From Hawksworthiomyces lignivorus (taxonomy: Eukaryota; Ascomycota; Sordariomycetes; Ophiostomatales; Ophiostomataceae): a stretch of 64,000 nt of DNA. Positions 32,869 through 43,679 of the stretch are shown here, piece after piece. The notes beneath the pieces are model-generated. The model did no database searches. It was not told the origin of the DNA and was given only the letters and a program-made list of their open reading frames with translations. The translations under genes and the position numbers were made by a program. Every line of letters begins with the position of its first letter. Positions within the stretch are counted from its first letter, which is position 1. The stretch covers positions 310,001 through 374,000 of the forward strand of contig NTMA01000032.1 in NCBI GenBank assembly GCA_002917075.1. Reading direction: 5' to 3'.

Positions 32869-33286
32869 TGGACCTTTGCGTGTTTCCCTAGGAGCAATGT
32901 GTTATAGCAAAGAAGGCACTGGAAGCGGAAGATTGCGGGGGCGAGATGTGCTATTTTGGAGTGTCGGCGATTGGTTGCATCGGACGCACTGAGCCACCAA
33001 GGTACGCGCTGGCCGCTGGGCAGACCCTTCTCAAAATTCCTTGCAATAGGACATATGTACAGCTGATAACTATTACGACCTTTGGGTGGCTTCGATTCTT
33101 CCTCTTTCTTTATTCGCAATATACGACTTACAGGTCAATGGCAGGAGCTGCTGTTCTGGCCGCCGTTTTCAGTAGGCTTGTGCGACCATTTTTGGCATCA
33201 TCTGCAGTAAGGCATTTTCGATGACAGCACTTCCGTTTGCATTTTATTCCCCATCACTTGAATATTGGTGATGAGAACTTACCAGA
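32869..33286. other. intergenic, no gene seen
   Basis: No exon or RNA gene can be supported between the DUF3632-like relic and the P-loop relic. Confidence 0.35.
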
Positions 33287-33436
33287 ATGCCCTCACCAAA
33301 AAAACCAACGCACATCTACATAGTCAGTGCGTAGTGCATCGGCAAGACAACGCTCGTGAACAATCTCCGTCAACACTTTAATACAAATCCGCCATTAATC
33401 ATCTCCGAAGTGACACGCAAAGTGCTCTTCCACTGA
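33287..33436 (+). pseudogene. broken P-loop NTPase (AAA_28-like) N-terminus
   Basis: From ATG 33287 the frame reads MPSPKKPTHIYIVSA, then TAG at 33332-33334, then CIGKTTLVNNLRQHF and LIISEVTRKVLF, ending at TGA 33434. The arrangement HIYIVGAQxTGKTTLVNAL is the Walker A start of a fungal ATP/GTP-binding family. Here Gly of the GxxxxGKT loop reads Ser, and the Gln codon appears to have become TAG. The rest of the domain is not recognisable downstream. Confidence 0.55.
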
Positions 33437-33860
33437 CCACGACCTCCATAGCTACCACGAGTTTGAGATTCGCCATATCCCTGGCGCGTCCAATCCAAGT
33501 ATTCTATGAACGGAATAAAAATACCAGCGCATCTCTTTCCGACTTCGATAGAGGTGTGGGCAAGGGAACTGGTACACGTACAGAGACAGTCACACGAACA
33601 GGCATAGAGAATCCAGGACAGACTGTATAAGTCTTAAGTCTTAACTACTACAGTACCCGCTGCAGCAGTCACTGGATTTTCTGTCGACAGCAACTCCAGC
33701 GTGACGAACATTCGAAGCAGAACCGACGAGTCGAATGAGTCAAATAGAGCGCTACTACCAAATCAGCTACCACAATAACCGTTCCTCAAACATTTGGATG
33801 TCCAACTGGTGCCTTCTTCGCAAAAACGTCTTATCAATCACTAGATAATCTATACTAGCC
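33437..33860. other. decayed spacer
   Basis: Probably continues the P-loop relic, but no frame is convincing. Confidence 0.3.
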
Positions 33861-34336
33861 GCAGAGTAGCTCTAATAGATGGCCCTCGTAATCCATGTCG
33901 TACCGTGATGCTTCCTGTGGCCTTGAGAGGTCTTGTGTCAAGCTTGAACACCTCGGCCTCTGACAGTACCACCTTTCATGGTATTTATGTCTATGCAGCT
34001 CATAATCTGTATGAACTAGGCGAAAGAAAAGAAAAGCGGAATTATGATCTCGCATGGACGCATGACCAACAGGCTCTTCATTATCTGTCACATAATCTCA
34101 CGCAGGCCGATCGACACCGTGATCAGTCGTTTGCCATGGCCGTCATGGCTTGTATCACGATTGATGCTATTTCTGGCCAAGCCTGCCGTTGGAGGCTATA
34201 TCTACGAGGTGGGCTTGCCTATCTTGATAATCTAGAGCCCAGGGCAGTGGATATGGATAATTCCTCAGCTTTCCAGAGACACCTTGTCACCATGCTGCCA
34301 GGCGAAAGAGTACTCTCTTACATGCAAAGTAAATAG
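33861..34336 (+). pseudogene. fragment of a fungal transcription factor (Fungal_trans_2-like)
   Basis: A single open stretch reads RVALIDGPRNPCRTVMLPVA, then HGIYVYAAHNLYELGE, HDQQALHYLSHNL, FAMAVMACITIDAISG and WRLYLRGGLAYLDN. This is the order of the first helices of the fungal-specific regulator domain found after Zn(II)2Cys6 fingers. A stop lies just upstream, no zinc cluster is present, and the frame ends at 34336, far short of the usual 300 or more residues. It is therefore a two-sided truncation. An ATG at 33905 would allow a 143-aa product, but I see no reason to think it works. Confidence 0.5.
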
Positions 34337-35206
34337 GGCATATAACATCTCCACAGTGGCTCTTCTCAAAAATTGAATAACATTCCGCTACAATAATTCA
34401 AATGACCCCCAAGCTTGCGAAAGCAAGCCCTTGTAAAATCGGATCACCTTCGCCTTTTTTTTCTATGTAAAGCGGCCTAGGGCATAGCCGCTGCACCTGC
34501 GATGCAACCACAACGAAGGAGGACGGAGGTCTCCCTTAAAGGAAGCTGTGATTGTCGAGCACCTTGTTTTTTATACTAAATTCGTCAAAATCATGTCGAT
34601 GAAAATGATATAAGCATTGATGAGCGGCAGATAACGCAATCATCTTATCAGCCCTTTTTTTGTGAACAGACCCTGGCTGCATTGACCAAAGGCAAGCTAG
34701 TACTGAAGGCGATGTAACAGGACGCGGCAAGTGTCTAGACTGCCGCTTTCAGGAACCCAGGCACATGTCAGTCAAATGATATGCGCTAGGGAAGGTAGTA
34801 GATAGTTAATATCATCTGCCCAACTCTAAAATTGACGTTGCTATCGCACACCGAGGGGGCCTTTGTCGGCCACCTACCTATCTGGGCATACGTGACCGCT
34901 CATGTTCGCCGTCACATCGGGGGGTACCACGTTGAGGATCACGCTGGCCAGGCACATATCTGACTTCCCGTTCCGGAAGTGGGAGCTGATCTTTTGAGTT
35001 ATGATAGTCATGTATCATTTTGCGGAGATCGCAATATTCTTGCCTCTCAGCTCGCCTTATTTAGGGGTCCAGACCACCCGCTCTCTCAACAACAGACTGC
35101 CTGTGCTGAATCGCCCTAACGAATATTTCTTCATTCTCCTAGGCACGGCAAATTGCCAATTTTCAAATTTAATCGCACATGCAAGCTTTGAAATTTTAAG
35201 CTAGCC
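34337..35206. other. intergenic, upstream of the protease gene
   Basis: No gene seen. The last 150 bp before 35207 hold a TTATTTA box and pyrimidine tracts typical of a promoter. Confidence 0.4.
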
Positions 35207-36507
35207 ATGGCACCTTTGACTCATATTCTTGCCGCCGCCTCTCTGGCTGGCTTGGCTGCAGCGGTCCCTGCTAAGATCGGCACTGCTCTGCTTAGCAGCA
35301 CGACCACGCTGCACCAGGTCCGCAATCCAAATTACGTCTTCAACGGTGCTGTCTCCATATATAAGACATACATCAAGTTCGGCGTGCCGATCCCGGCCTA
35401 CTTGCAAGCAGCCGTCGACAGGACGGGACTTATCAAGAAGCGTACCGAGGGCGACTCGGTTGCCACGCCAATCGACAGCTTCGACGATGCTTACACCATC
35501 CCCGTAAGCATCGGCACGCCGCCGCAGGTCCTGCAGCTGGATCTCGACACGGGGTCGTCTGATCTGTGGGTCTTCAGCAGCGAGACGCCGTCCAGCGAGG
35601 TCGACGGCCAGACGATCTACACGCCCAGCAAGAGCAGCACGGCCAAGCTGCTGTCGGGCTCCACGTGGTCCATCCAGTACGGCGACGGCAGCTCGTCTAG
35701 CGGCAACATCTACCAGGACGTCGTCGTCGTCGGCGGCGTCACGGTGACGAGCCAGGCCGTCGAGTGCGCCGAGACGGTGTCGTCGTCCTTCACGTCGGAC
35801 AGCTCGATCGACGGCCTCATCGGCATGGGCTTTGACAGCTTGAACACGGCCGAGCCCGAGGCCGTGCCGACCTTCTTCGACAACGCCGAGAGCTCGCTCG
35901 ACGCGCCGCTGTTCACGGCGGATCTCAAGCACGAAGCCCGTAAGTCCCGAAGAGCTGCTCCTCTATTGCAGATGCACAAAGCCTAACATCCATATTTACA
36001 GCTGGCACCTACGACTTCGGCTTCGTCAACTCCTCCCTCTATACCGGCTCCATCACCTACGTTCCCGTCAACACCAACCCCGGGTACTGGACCTGGACAT
36101 CCTCGGGCTATGCCGTCGGCTCTGCTGCCTTTAAGTCAACCAGCATTAAAGGTATTGCCGACACTGGCACAACTCTTCTGTATCTGCCTTCGAGCATCGT
36201 CAGGGCCTACTATTCCAAGGTCAGCGGATCATCCAACAGCAACACGTACGGTGGATACGTGTTTCCGTGCTCTGCGACGCTGCCGACTTTCACGTTCGGC
36301 GTCGGCTCCGCGCGGATAACCATTCCCGCTGCATACATGAACTACGGTCCCGTGGAAACCGGTAGCTCCACCTGCTTTGGCGGACTGCAGGACAGCTCAA
36401 GCATTGGTATCAATATCTTTGGGGATGTTGCTCTCAAGAGCGCGTTTGTGGTGTTCGACGGGTCGAGTTCGCCGAGACTGGGATGGGCGAGCAAGACACT
36501 GAGCTAG
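35207..36507 (+). CDS. secreted aspartic protease (A1 family, penicillopepsin-like)
   Basis: Pepsin-type endopeptidase acting outside the cell at acid pH. Exons 35207-35939 and 36002-36507 give 412 aa, normal for preproenzymes of this family. A signal peptide (about 1-20) precedes a propeptide to about residue 85. The first catalytic site is DTGSSDLWVFS (about 111) and the second ADTGTTLLYLP, with the Tyr flap in WSIQYGDGS. The C-terminal FVVFDGSSSPRLGWA is canonical. Two Cys flank the loop between YVFPC and STCFGG, matching the family's single disulfide. No GPI signal is seen. The neighbourhood gives no operon context. Confidence 0.95.
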
Positions 36508-37400
36508 CGAACTGAACTGAAGTATCCTAAGGACTGAATGCATTCGACTGTTGTGTCTAGAAGCTCCAATACTGTGTTATACAAGGTTTGCTGGAATGTA
36601 AATATCTTCTCAAATCACAAAATGTGCAGCCTTTGAAATTGTATACGTCACATGGCACACAGCTATCTACCGCTAAATTGTTTCTTCCTAAGATTCCTGG
36701 ATTTGTTTATGTCGATTTTAATATCAAGCCTTTTAATCAAATAGACAGTGATTAGGAACAACAAAAATCAAGAGCGTACCTTTGCGGCTTCTTTCTTTTT
36801 AGCTTCGCTATTAGTTGATATGCTATCGATGAATCCACTAATGCAACCCTCTTCGTAGATGTTTCAATCTTTAGACCTCGGTTTCAACAAGCCCACTAGG
36901 ATTGTCGACATGGCATAAAGAAGTTTTGAGATACGTTACTACCATAGTCAATTAAAATATTAGAGGATTGGTTTTTTTTAGAAAGAAATGAAAGAAAACA
37001 AAAAGAGTTTGGGAACTTCACCTACGGACCGTTTCCGCTAAAGATTGCTTCATGATCTAATAAGAAAACGGCATTGAAAGGCAAACAAATACAAGTAAAA
37101 GCAACAAAAATATGAAAGCGTTGGTAATGTTGGCCATGTCTTGGTAGCTATAGCAGTAGCTTAAAATACACACTGATAGTCAGGAAGTCATACATCACAA
37201 AATCTAGCAGAAATACGGGCTGCCCACCTACCACAGGTAGATCCAAGCACCTCTAAGCCCTTTTCCGAAGCAAGACATAGTTTCTCAAATAACTACAGCT
37301 TAAATAAGCCAGGAAAGAAGCGTTCAAGAGGAAGGAGAGTTGTGCGAGTAATCCACACAATTTGCTCCGGCACATTCAGCCGCAGTGACCAATCCATGTA
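36508..37400. other. AT-rich intergenic
   Basis: 893 bp of AT-rich sequence between the protease and the ankyrin gene. No exon, tRNA or repeat is supported. Confidence 0.45.
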
Positions 37401-39613
37401 TCAAATGATAACCGCTGCACCTTTCTCGATGAAGTAGCGCACAACCTCAAGATGACCAGGTGTATCACCTTTTGCGGCCAAAAGCAACGGGGTGGAGCCT
37501 TCATCATCTTCTGCATGGATGTCTTGTGGGTCTAGTGCTAACAGGAGGTCTACCGCTTCAAGATGCCCACCCTTCGCCGCTTTGTGGATTGGCCGTATCC
37601 GATGGGATTTGGTTGGAGATGACTTTGCACCGTGGTCCAAAAGTTTCTTGATAGTCTGCGTATGTCCGTTCTGAGACGATATCCACAAAGCAGTCGCGCC
37701 GTCTATTTCTTCAGCATTGACATCTGCACCATTGCGCAGAAGGAGGTCGACAACTTCGCTGTGGTTGTTTTGTGCTGCAACCATAATTGAAGACCAACCG
37801 TCTGCTTCTCGAGCATTGACATCTGCACTATTACGCAGAAGAAGGTCGACAACTTCGCTGTGGTTGTCTTGTGCTGCAACCATAATTGGGGTCCAGCCGT
37901 TCGCTTCTCGAGCATTGACGTCTGCACCATTACGGAGAAGAAGATCGACAACTTCGCTGTAGTTGTTTTGTGCTGCAACCATAATTGGGGCCCAACCGTT
38001 CGGTTTTCGATCATTGACGTCTGCACCATTACGCAGAAGGAGAGCGACAACTTCACTGTGATTGTTTTGTGTTGCAACCATAATTGAAGACCAACCGTCT
38101 ACTTCTCGAGCATTGACGTCTGCACCATTGCGCAGAAGGAGGTCGACAACTTCGCTGTGGTTGTTTTGTGCTGCAAACATAATTGGAGACGAGCCGTTCA
38201 ATTTTCGAGCATTGACATCTGCTTTCTTATGGATAAGGAGAGTGCATATGTCGAGATTCCCATTCTCGGCGGCTACATGAATTGGGAGTATCATTTCCGG
38301 ATATATGCAGAAGTTGACGTCAGCTCCCATTTGAATTAGAAGCTCAACAACTTTACAATGCCCATTCATAGCCGCAATCAAGAGAGGTGAAGGTGTCTCA
38401 TTGTCACAGTTGTCCTTTTGTGGGTCAACTTTAGCACCAGCATCTAGTAGTGTCCTAACCACCTCAAGATGTCCGTTCTGCGCAGCTTGGTGAATAGGCC
38501 GACGAGTCTCATCTTTAGAAGTGACCTCCTTGTCGGCTCCTAGTTCTATCAAGAGCTGAACGATTTCATGGTAGCCCTCGTCGGCAGCATTCCACAGCGG
38601 TGTTGTGTTATCGTCATCGACTGGATTGACCGTCGCTCCGTGTGACAGCAGTTCTCTCACTATTTCTATACGACCACCTTCAGCAGCCGTGTGAATGGGT
38701 GTGATCAGGTCCTTCGTGACGGCGTTAACGTTGACGTCGTCATAAGAAAGCAAGAGCTTGACCACTTCGAGGTGACCTTCCGCAGTGGCAAGGTGAATTG
38801 CCGTCGTACCATCCGAATCAGGAACTCCCGCACACGAAGGATTCGCCTCAAGCAAAAGCTTCACCATATCAACGTACCCGGATCTGGCAGCTTGGTGGAT
38901 GGGTTGAGATTTAGTGCTGGTGATGTGTGTGGCACCCGATGCGGCCGATACTACTTGGCCCTGCGGAATTCTAAGATTATTCGGCTCGAAGATGTTTAGC
39001 GGGTAAGACATACTACCTATGTTCATACCAGAGTTAAAACCCAGACTGCCGTTCAGGTTGCCAACTAGGTCATCATCCCACATGGCTTGATTGACTTGGC
39101 CTGGATAGCCGGCAGACACATCTAAAACGGGCATCTGTGCTGTATAGATCAGAAAGAGAGCGCCGACATCAATATCATGGGTTGGCCTACCTGTTGCACC
39201 AGAGAACTATTTTGATTACGAATCGGAACTTCCAATATCAATTCTTCATCTTGATGTGAGGAATGTCTTAGCAGCTAGGTAGTCATTGCATTTGGCTGCA
39301 AACATACCTCTCCCTGGATTACTTCGATCATTCCGGTGCTCTCCTCTTCTTCTCTTGTACTTGGAGAACCCCCATTCATTGAACTTGATCTTGTATTGCT
39401 GCTTACTATATACAAGCGGCAAATTAGTTTGGCTGGCGAAGGTCTTTTCGGACGCTTTACTGACCTAGCTCTGAATCCTTGCGCCTCCATGGCTTTCATA
39501 ACTTCTTTCAGCGTTTTGTTCTGGTGAATGTAAAGATTTTTTATGGTGAGTTTGTGCCTAGCCCACTCAGTTTTTTGCAGCCTAGGCGCCATTTCGGTTA
39601 CCACCGCGGACAT
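37401..39613 (-). CDS. Clr5-domain ankyrin-repeat protein
   Basis: Four exons, 39613-39465, 39405-39308, 39249-39191 and 39134-37401, give 679 aa. Each intron has GT..AG and the joins keep the frame. The N-terminal Clr5 domain (about 10-70) reads WARHKLTIKNLYIHQNKTLKEV, then after intron 1 FRASKQQYKIKFNEWGFSKY. About 14 ankyrin repeats follow a linker, including IHQAARSGYVDMVKLLLEA. Six central repeats are nearly identical at DNA level with a 99-bp period (see the repeat entry). Clr5 domains occur at the start of many fungal ankyrin and NACHT proteins. The role is probably protein binding or recognition; no catalytic domain is present. Confidence 0.9.
37714..38307. repeat. six near-identical 99-bp tandem repeats (ankyrin units)
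   Basis: The sequence GCATTGACRTCTGC and its context recur at 37714, 37813, 37912, 38011 (as TCATTGACG), 38110 and 38209, exactly 99 bp apart. Each unit is one 33-residue ankyrin repeat. Neighbouring copies differ at few bases, whereas the outer repeats of the gene are diverged. This implies recent expansion or gene conversion inside the gene. Confidence 0.9.
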
Positions 39614-40727
39614 GCTAGACGAGAATTGATCAAATGACTCGAATCTTGGGAAATAGAGAATGTGATGAATTTAAAAGGACACATAACCACGGAGCTGGGC
39701 TCTGCATCTAGATGATGGAACAACGCTCGACTTTTGATTATATTCAAAAGTCTGGCTTATAAGATTGATTCGCGGCATAGGCGCAGCTTATTGTGCAAAA
39801 CTCTCAAAAGTTTACAAACTTTTGGCCTCCTCTCGAAAAAGTTTCTGTGGCCCGAGGCAAACTTGGCGCCTGATAGGATGGCTAGGCAGTACGACAGCTG
39901 AGGCAGGTGTGCATATAAAAAAAAAAAAAAAACTTTTTGCCAAATGTCAAATCAAGCCCTGAACTCTTGCGCAAAACCACTCAAAAACGGGCAAAAGTTT
40001 CGACCAGTAAAAAGGAGGGATCTTTCCACCCTCGCACGAGAATCCAGACTTTTCCAGATGAACTTTTGGGGCTCTGTGCGTCAGCGGCTTGTGTGCGCTA
40101 TCAATATCATTGTCAACTCAATGCGGTGTCTCATTAAACTGATGGAATGCTATTTATCGGTGTACATTCTTTTGATCGCATATGAACAGTCAGTCTTTGT
40201 TCCATAATCCAATCATCAGTGTACTTGTAATAATAGGGATTGGTGGGTAGCCGCAGTTAAATAGCATGGGCGTTCCACGGAACTCATCAGGTAATAAACA
40301 TCAGCGTGATATACCTTGAAAACGGCTAGTAAGGCTACAAATGTAAGTATCAAGCACTAAAGAGGAGCAAAACTTCTTATTACAAAGGCCGCCGAAACTG
40401 TAATTTTGAACACGTCGTCGTGACCGCAGGAACTGGCGGCCCTCCTAATTGGGAAATATGGTGACCAAACTGATTGCTGATTGATCCACCTTTACGTCCT
40501 CTTTGACGACCGCATACGAAAGGTACAGGTCTACCAGAGCGTCGGTGCGCAAGCTGGAGACTGTCCTCACCAGCCAGAGAGAGGCTCAGTGGATATGACT
40601 CTCTTCCGCTTTCGGTCAAGGCTGCTAAAGATCTTGGGCGACATATAATTTACATGGGCATAGATACTAGACGCATCAAATTCAGCCTTTTAAGGAGTAG
40701 AAACTAGATGCAAAATAAAAAGGCCTT
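39614..40727. other. intergenic with AAAAGT-rich palindromes
   Basis: No gene is supported. A perfect inverted repeat CAAAAGTTTACAAACTTTTG lies at 39805-39824, and CAAAAGT-like words recur near 39735, 39747 and 39990. A poly-A run is at 39918-39933. An open frame on the minus strand at 40380-40619 has no recognisable motif. Confidence 0.4.
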
Positions 40728-42566
40728 TTAAATAATCTCAAATATCTGTGCATTTTCTGGCTGAAGCCCTTCGACAAGTTCGCCGTGCATGACCCCATGA
40801 ACATATCCATCGCCAACGAGCTTGTACTGATGACCCACGGGGTGGAGGTACATGCAGAAGGGACAGCCGAACAAGACGACAGCGACATCGCCCGGCTTGG
40901 CCAGGTATGGCCCGATTCCCATCTTGCCATCCTCTGTCGCTATGAACGTGCGGTCAATTATAGCCTTCTCCATGGACAGAACATACGGCTGTGTAAATGC
41001 GGTAAGTCTGTCGAGAATGGGCGCTTCTGGCATAAAGTCATCTGGTATGCCCGCCTCCATAAACATTGTACGCTGCCTGAGGCCGAAGTCCGCTGGCGCA
41101 GGAAACACAGGCTTCACGCCGGTCCAGTCGGCATCCAAGCACAAGGTGCGCCAAAAATCCTCCTTATTCGACTCCGGAAGACTTCTGCTGAACTCGAAAA
41201 GCTGGTTCAAAACCCTTTCCATCCCAAGTTCTTTGGCTTGGTCCACGATGCCTTGGGCGGAGGGATCCGGCCTCGTCTGCGGCTTGCGCACTGGACCAAT
41301 CACCTCGTCGACCTTGCCAACCAAGACGCCGCGCGCATACAAGACGTTCAGCTGGGGGTCCATCCACGCGGCTGCCGGCGTGGAGCCCGCTGCGCAAAAG
41401 TAGCTCTTGCTGTTGCGCTGCGGGACCAGGCCTTCGCCGACGTGCAGTTTGTCGTGAAAGTAGTCTGGGACCCACGACGGGCCGGGCAGGTTCTCGCGGA
41501 AGCGGCCACCGAGCAGCACATTGAGCGACTTCTTGGTCTCGATGCAGGACAGGACGAACTGGCGGAGCAGCCGCTCGTAGCTGACGGCGTAGTCGGGCGC
41601 GACGATGGCGCCGTCGGTGGCCAAGCCGCGCAGCGCGTACAGCTTGTCGCGCGAGTCGGTCGCCTGGAACTTGGCCGTGATGCGCAGCAGCGCCTCCAGG
41701 TCGCGCTCGTCGCCGTCGGTGCAGGCGATGAGCGTCTGGTGCATGATGAGGCCCGGCGGGTGCCCGCGGGCGTGCAGCGACCGGACGGGCTCCTGCTCCT
41801 CCTGGCTGTCGGGGCGGGTGTAGCTGTGCGACAGCAGGAGCAGCTGCACCAGGTAGCAGAAGTGGTCAAACTGCGCGCGGCCGAGCTGCTGCGCGCCGCA
41901 GCAGAGGACGCCCGACGCGCGCATCGTCTCGCCGCGCACCGCCAGCTCCTGGATGACCCAGGCGCGCGTCCAGTAGGCGCGCTCCAGCAGGCGCCACACG
42001 GCCGGCCAGTCCTGGCCCTCGAGCGGAAAGCCGAGCCAGTCGACAAAGTCGACAAACGTCTGCACGCCGCCCACGTCGGGCAGCGGCTCGCCGAGCGCCA
42101 TGGTCAGCGGCGCCATGTTCTCGCGCACCCAGTCGCCCAGGCAGCTGACCAGCGCCACCGCGCCGTCGCTGCCCTCGCCCGCTTCGCCCAGCCACGATAC
42201 CGTCGTCTCCGCCTGCGCGTAGATCTCCGCCATCATGGCCACCTGCGCCGAGCGCTCCGCCAGGTCCGCCTGGTTGATGCACACCGCGTCCACCCACAGC
42301 AGCCGCGGCGCGTCGTCGCGGCGCAGCTGGCGCAGGGCGGCCTCGAGGTTGGGCGTCACGCCGTGCTCGACGCCGTGCAGGAAGATCTTGCCCGGGCTGG
42401 CGTTGTCGCCCCACGCGTACGACAGGGCCTCATACGGCATGGGCTCGTCCAGGTCCACGGTCCACAGCTCGCACTGGATGGGCGCATCCCACGGCGCCGG
42501 ATGGACCACCAACACCCGGATCTGCTTCTTGTCCCGCGCGAGCGGCTGATAGTGAATACTCTCCAT
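40728..42566 (-). CDS. HET-domain protein (heterokaryon incompatibility family)
   Basis: Single exon of 612 aa from the ATG at 42566 (MESIHYQPL). An upstream in-frame ATG would add a basic, unlikely-looking leader. The three HET blocks are clear: YEALSYAWGD (about 45-54), LLWVDAVCINQ (about 88-98) and ERSAQVAMMAEIYAQAETTVSWLGE (about 105-130). The C-terminal half is typical of long HET proteins (KLYALRGLA, PSWVPDY, FCAAG) without a known extra domain. HET proteins are cytosolic and trigger cell death after non-self recognition in fungi; whether this one does is unknown. The first half is much more GC-rich than its surroundings. Confidence 0.93.
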   Translation of the reverse strand: MESIHYQPLARDKKQIRVLVVHPAPWDAPIQCELWTVDLDEPMPYEALSYAWGDNASPGKIFLHGVEHGVTPNLEAALRQLRRDDAPRLLWVDAVCINQADLAERSAQVAMMAEIYAQAETTVSWLGEAGEGSDGAVALVSCLGDWVRENMAPLTMALGEPLPDVGGVQTFVDFVDWLGFPLEGQDWPAVWRLLERAYWTRAWVIQELAVRGETMRASGVLCCGAQQLGRAQFDHFCYLVQLLLLSHSYTRPDSQEEQEPVRSLHARGHPPGLIMHQTLIACTDGDERDLEALLRITAKFQATDSRDKLYALRGLATDGAIVAPDYAVSYERLLRQFVLSCIETKKSLNVLLGGRFRENLPGPSWVPDYFHDKLHVGEGLVPQRNSKSYFCAAGSTPAAAWMDPQLNVLYARGVLVGKVDEVIGPVRKPQTRPDPSAQGIVDQAKELGMERVLNQLFEFSRSLPESNKEDFWRTLCLDADWTGVKPVFPAPADFGLRQRTMFMEAGIPDDFMPEAPILDRLTAFTQPYVLSMEKAIIDRTFIATEDGKMGIGPYLAKPGDVAVVLFGCPFCMYLHPVGHQYKLVGDGYVHGVMHGELVEGLQPENAQIFEII

Positions 42567-43679
42567 GTTAGTATGGAGTCGCACATGAATGAGGGATCTC
42601 TTCCGTTTTCTAAAAATATATTTTATGTTAACGACAGAGAATTGTGAGCGACTTCTTCGCAGACATCGCGGGACTGTGTATCCAGAGAACCCCAAGGGCA
42701 GGAATTACGACCTCTATATTTCTTCTACAGCTACGATGCGGATGTCGGGGAGAGCAGCAAGCACACAGACCCTCGCTATTTGGTACTAGTCCACGGGGCG
42801 TTGACCGTACGTCAATGTAGCTCTTGGAGGAAAATCGAAAAACATGGTTGCCTCGGAACATGCGATTGCTCGATAAGGGCCACATTAGCTTCGAACTAGG
42901 CATGTCAAATGTTTCCCAACACATTTGTGGCTTTTCTTTGGGCCAATGGGAGAATCTGGGACAGTCGGGCGTAGGTGTACCATCTTAGTGACAGCTAAGA
43001 CCGGTTGCCGCTCTGCTGCATCATGACGAGTGCGAGCACATCGCCCACCGCCCATAATGGATTAGGTAGAAAAACGTGCACGGCTGAGGAACACGAAGGC
43101 AATGATTTTGCGGAGCGCTCCGGAGTACTGGAAGCATTCTTACACCCTTCAGCTTTGATCTTCTGAGGCTTGGCCGTGATGCACTCTTGAGGATCAAAAG
43201 TAGTTATTAACGTCTTCTGATTTTCAGCAAGTAATGACTCGTTTTACGCACAGAATATGCTCTAGCTTCATCTCTACCAGACTGAGGGTTATTCAATAAA
43301 AATAAACTATAAGCTTAATTGTATTATTGATACAGTGCGCTCCCAGAGGCAGCTAAAAGGTTCACAAATGCAATTCCAGAGTAACTCAAAGGGACAAACC
43401 CCCATACTGCTCAGTCCACCAAAAGTAGCACCCCCCACGTCAGCCAAAAGCGACAGCCAAAAAAGTGTGTCTCGCTTGAAAGTTTAATACATAGAGTATC
43501 AATATATTTCGTTTAGTAGAGAATAACATTAGTAGCTTTGATTCAAAGTGAAAATAATAACAAAAAAAAGAAGAAAATGAAAAAAAAAGTGAAATTTTTT
43601 GCGTTCTAGCAGAAATCTATTAACGTTTTAGGATTAACAAGATGCCTCAGTCGTCTAATTTACCGTAAGTATGCTATGC
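42567..43679. other. intergenic
   Basis: 1.1 kb with no supported exon. It is A-rich near 43555-43600. Confidence 0.4.

Noticed and set aside
37714..38307. Regularly spaced repeats that could suggest a CRISPR array
   Set aside because: The 99-bp period is coding (33-aa ankyrin units), there are no unique spacers, and the host is a eukaryote.
40785..42647. A 620-codon open frame antisense to the HET gene at 40728-42566
   Set aside because: It exists because the HET gene has very GC-rich third positions. Its translation is rich in His/Arg/Ala/Gln with no domain, while the opposite strand has all HET motifs.
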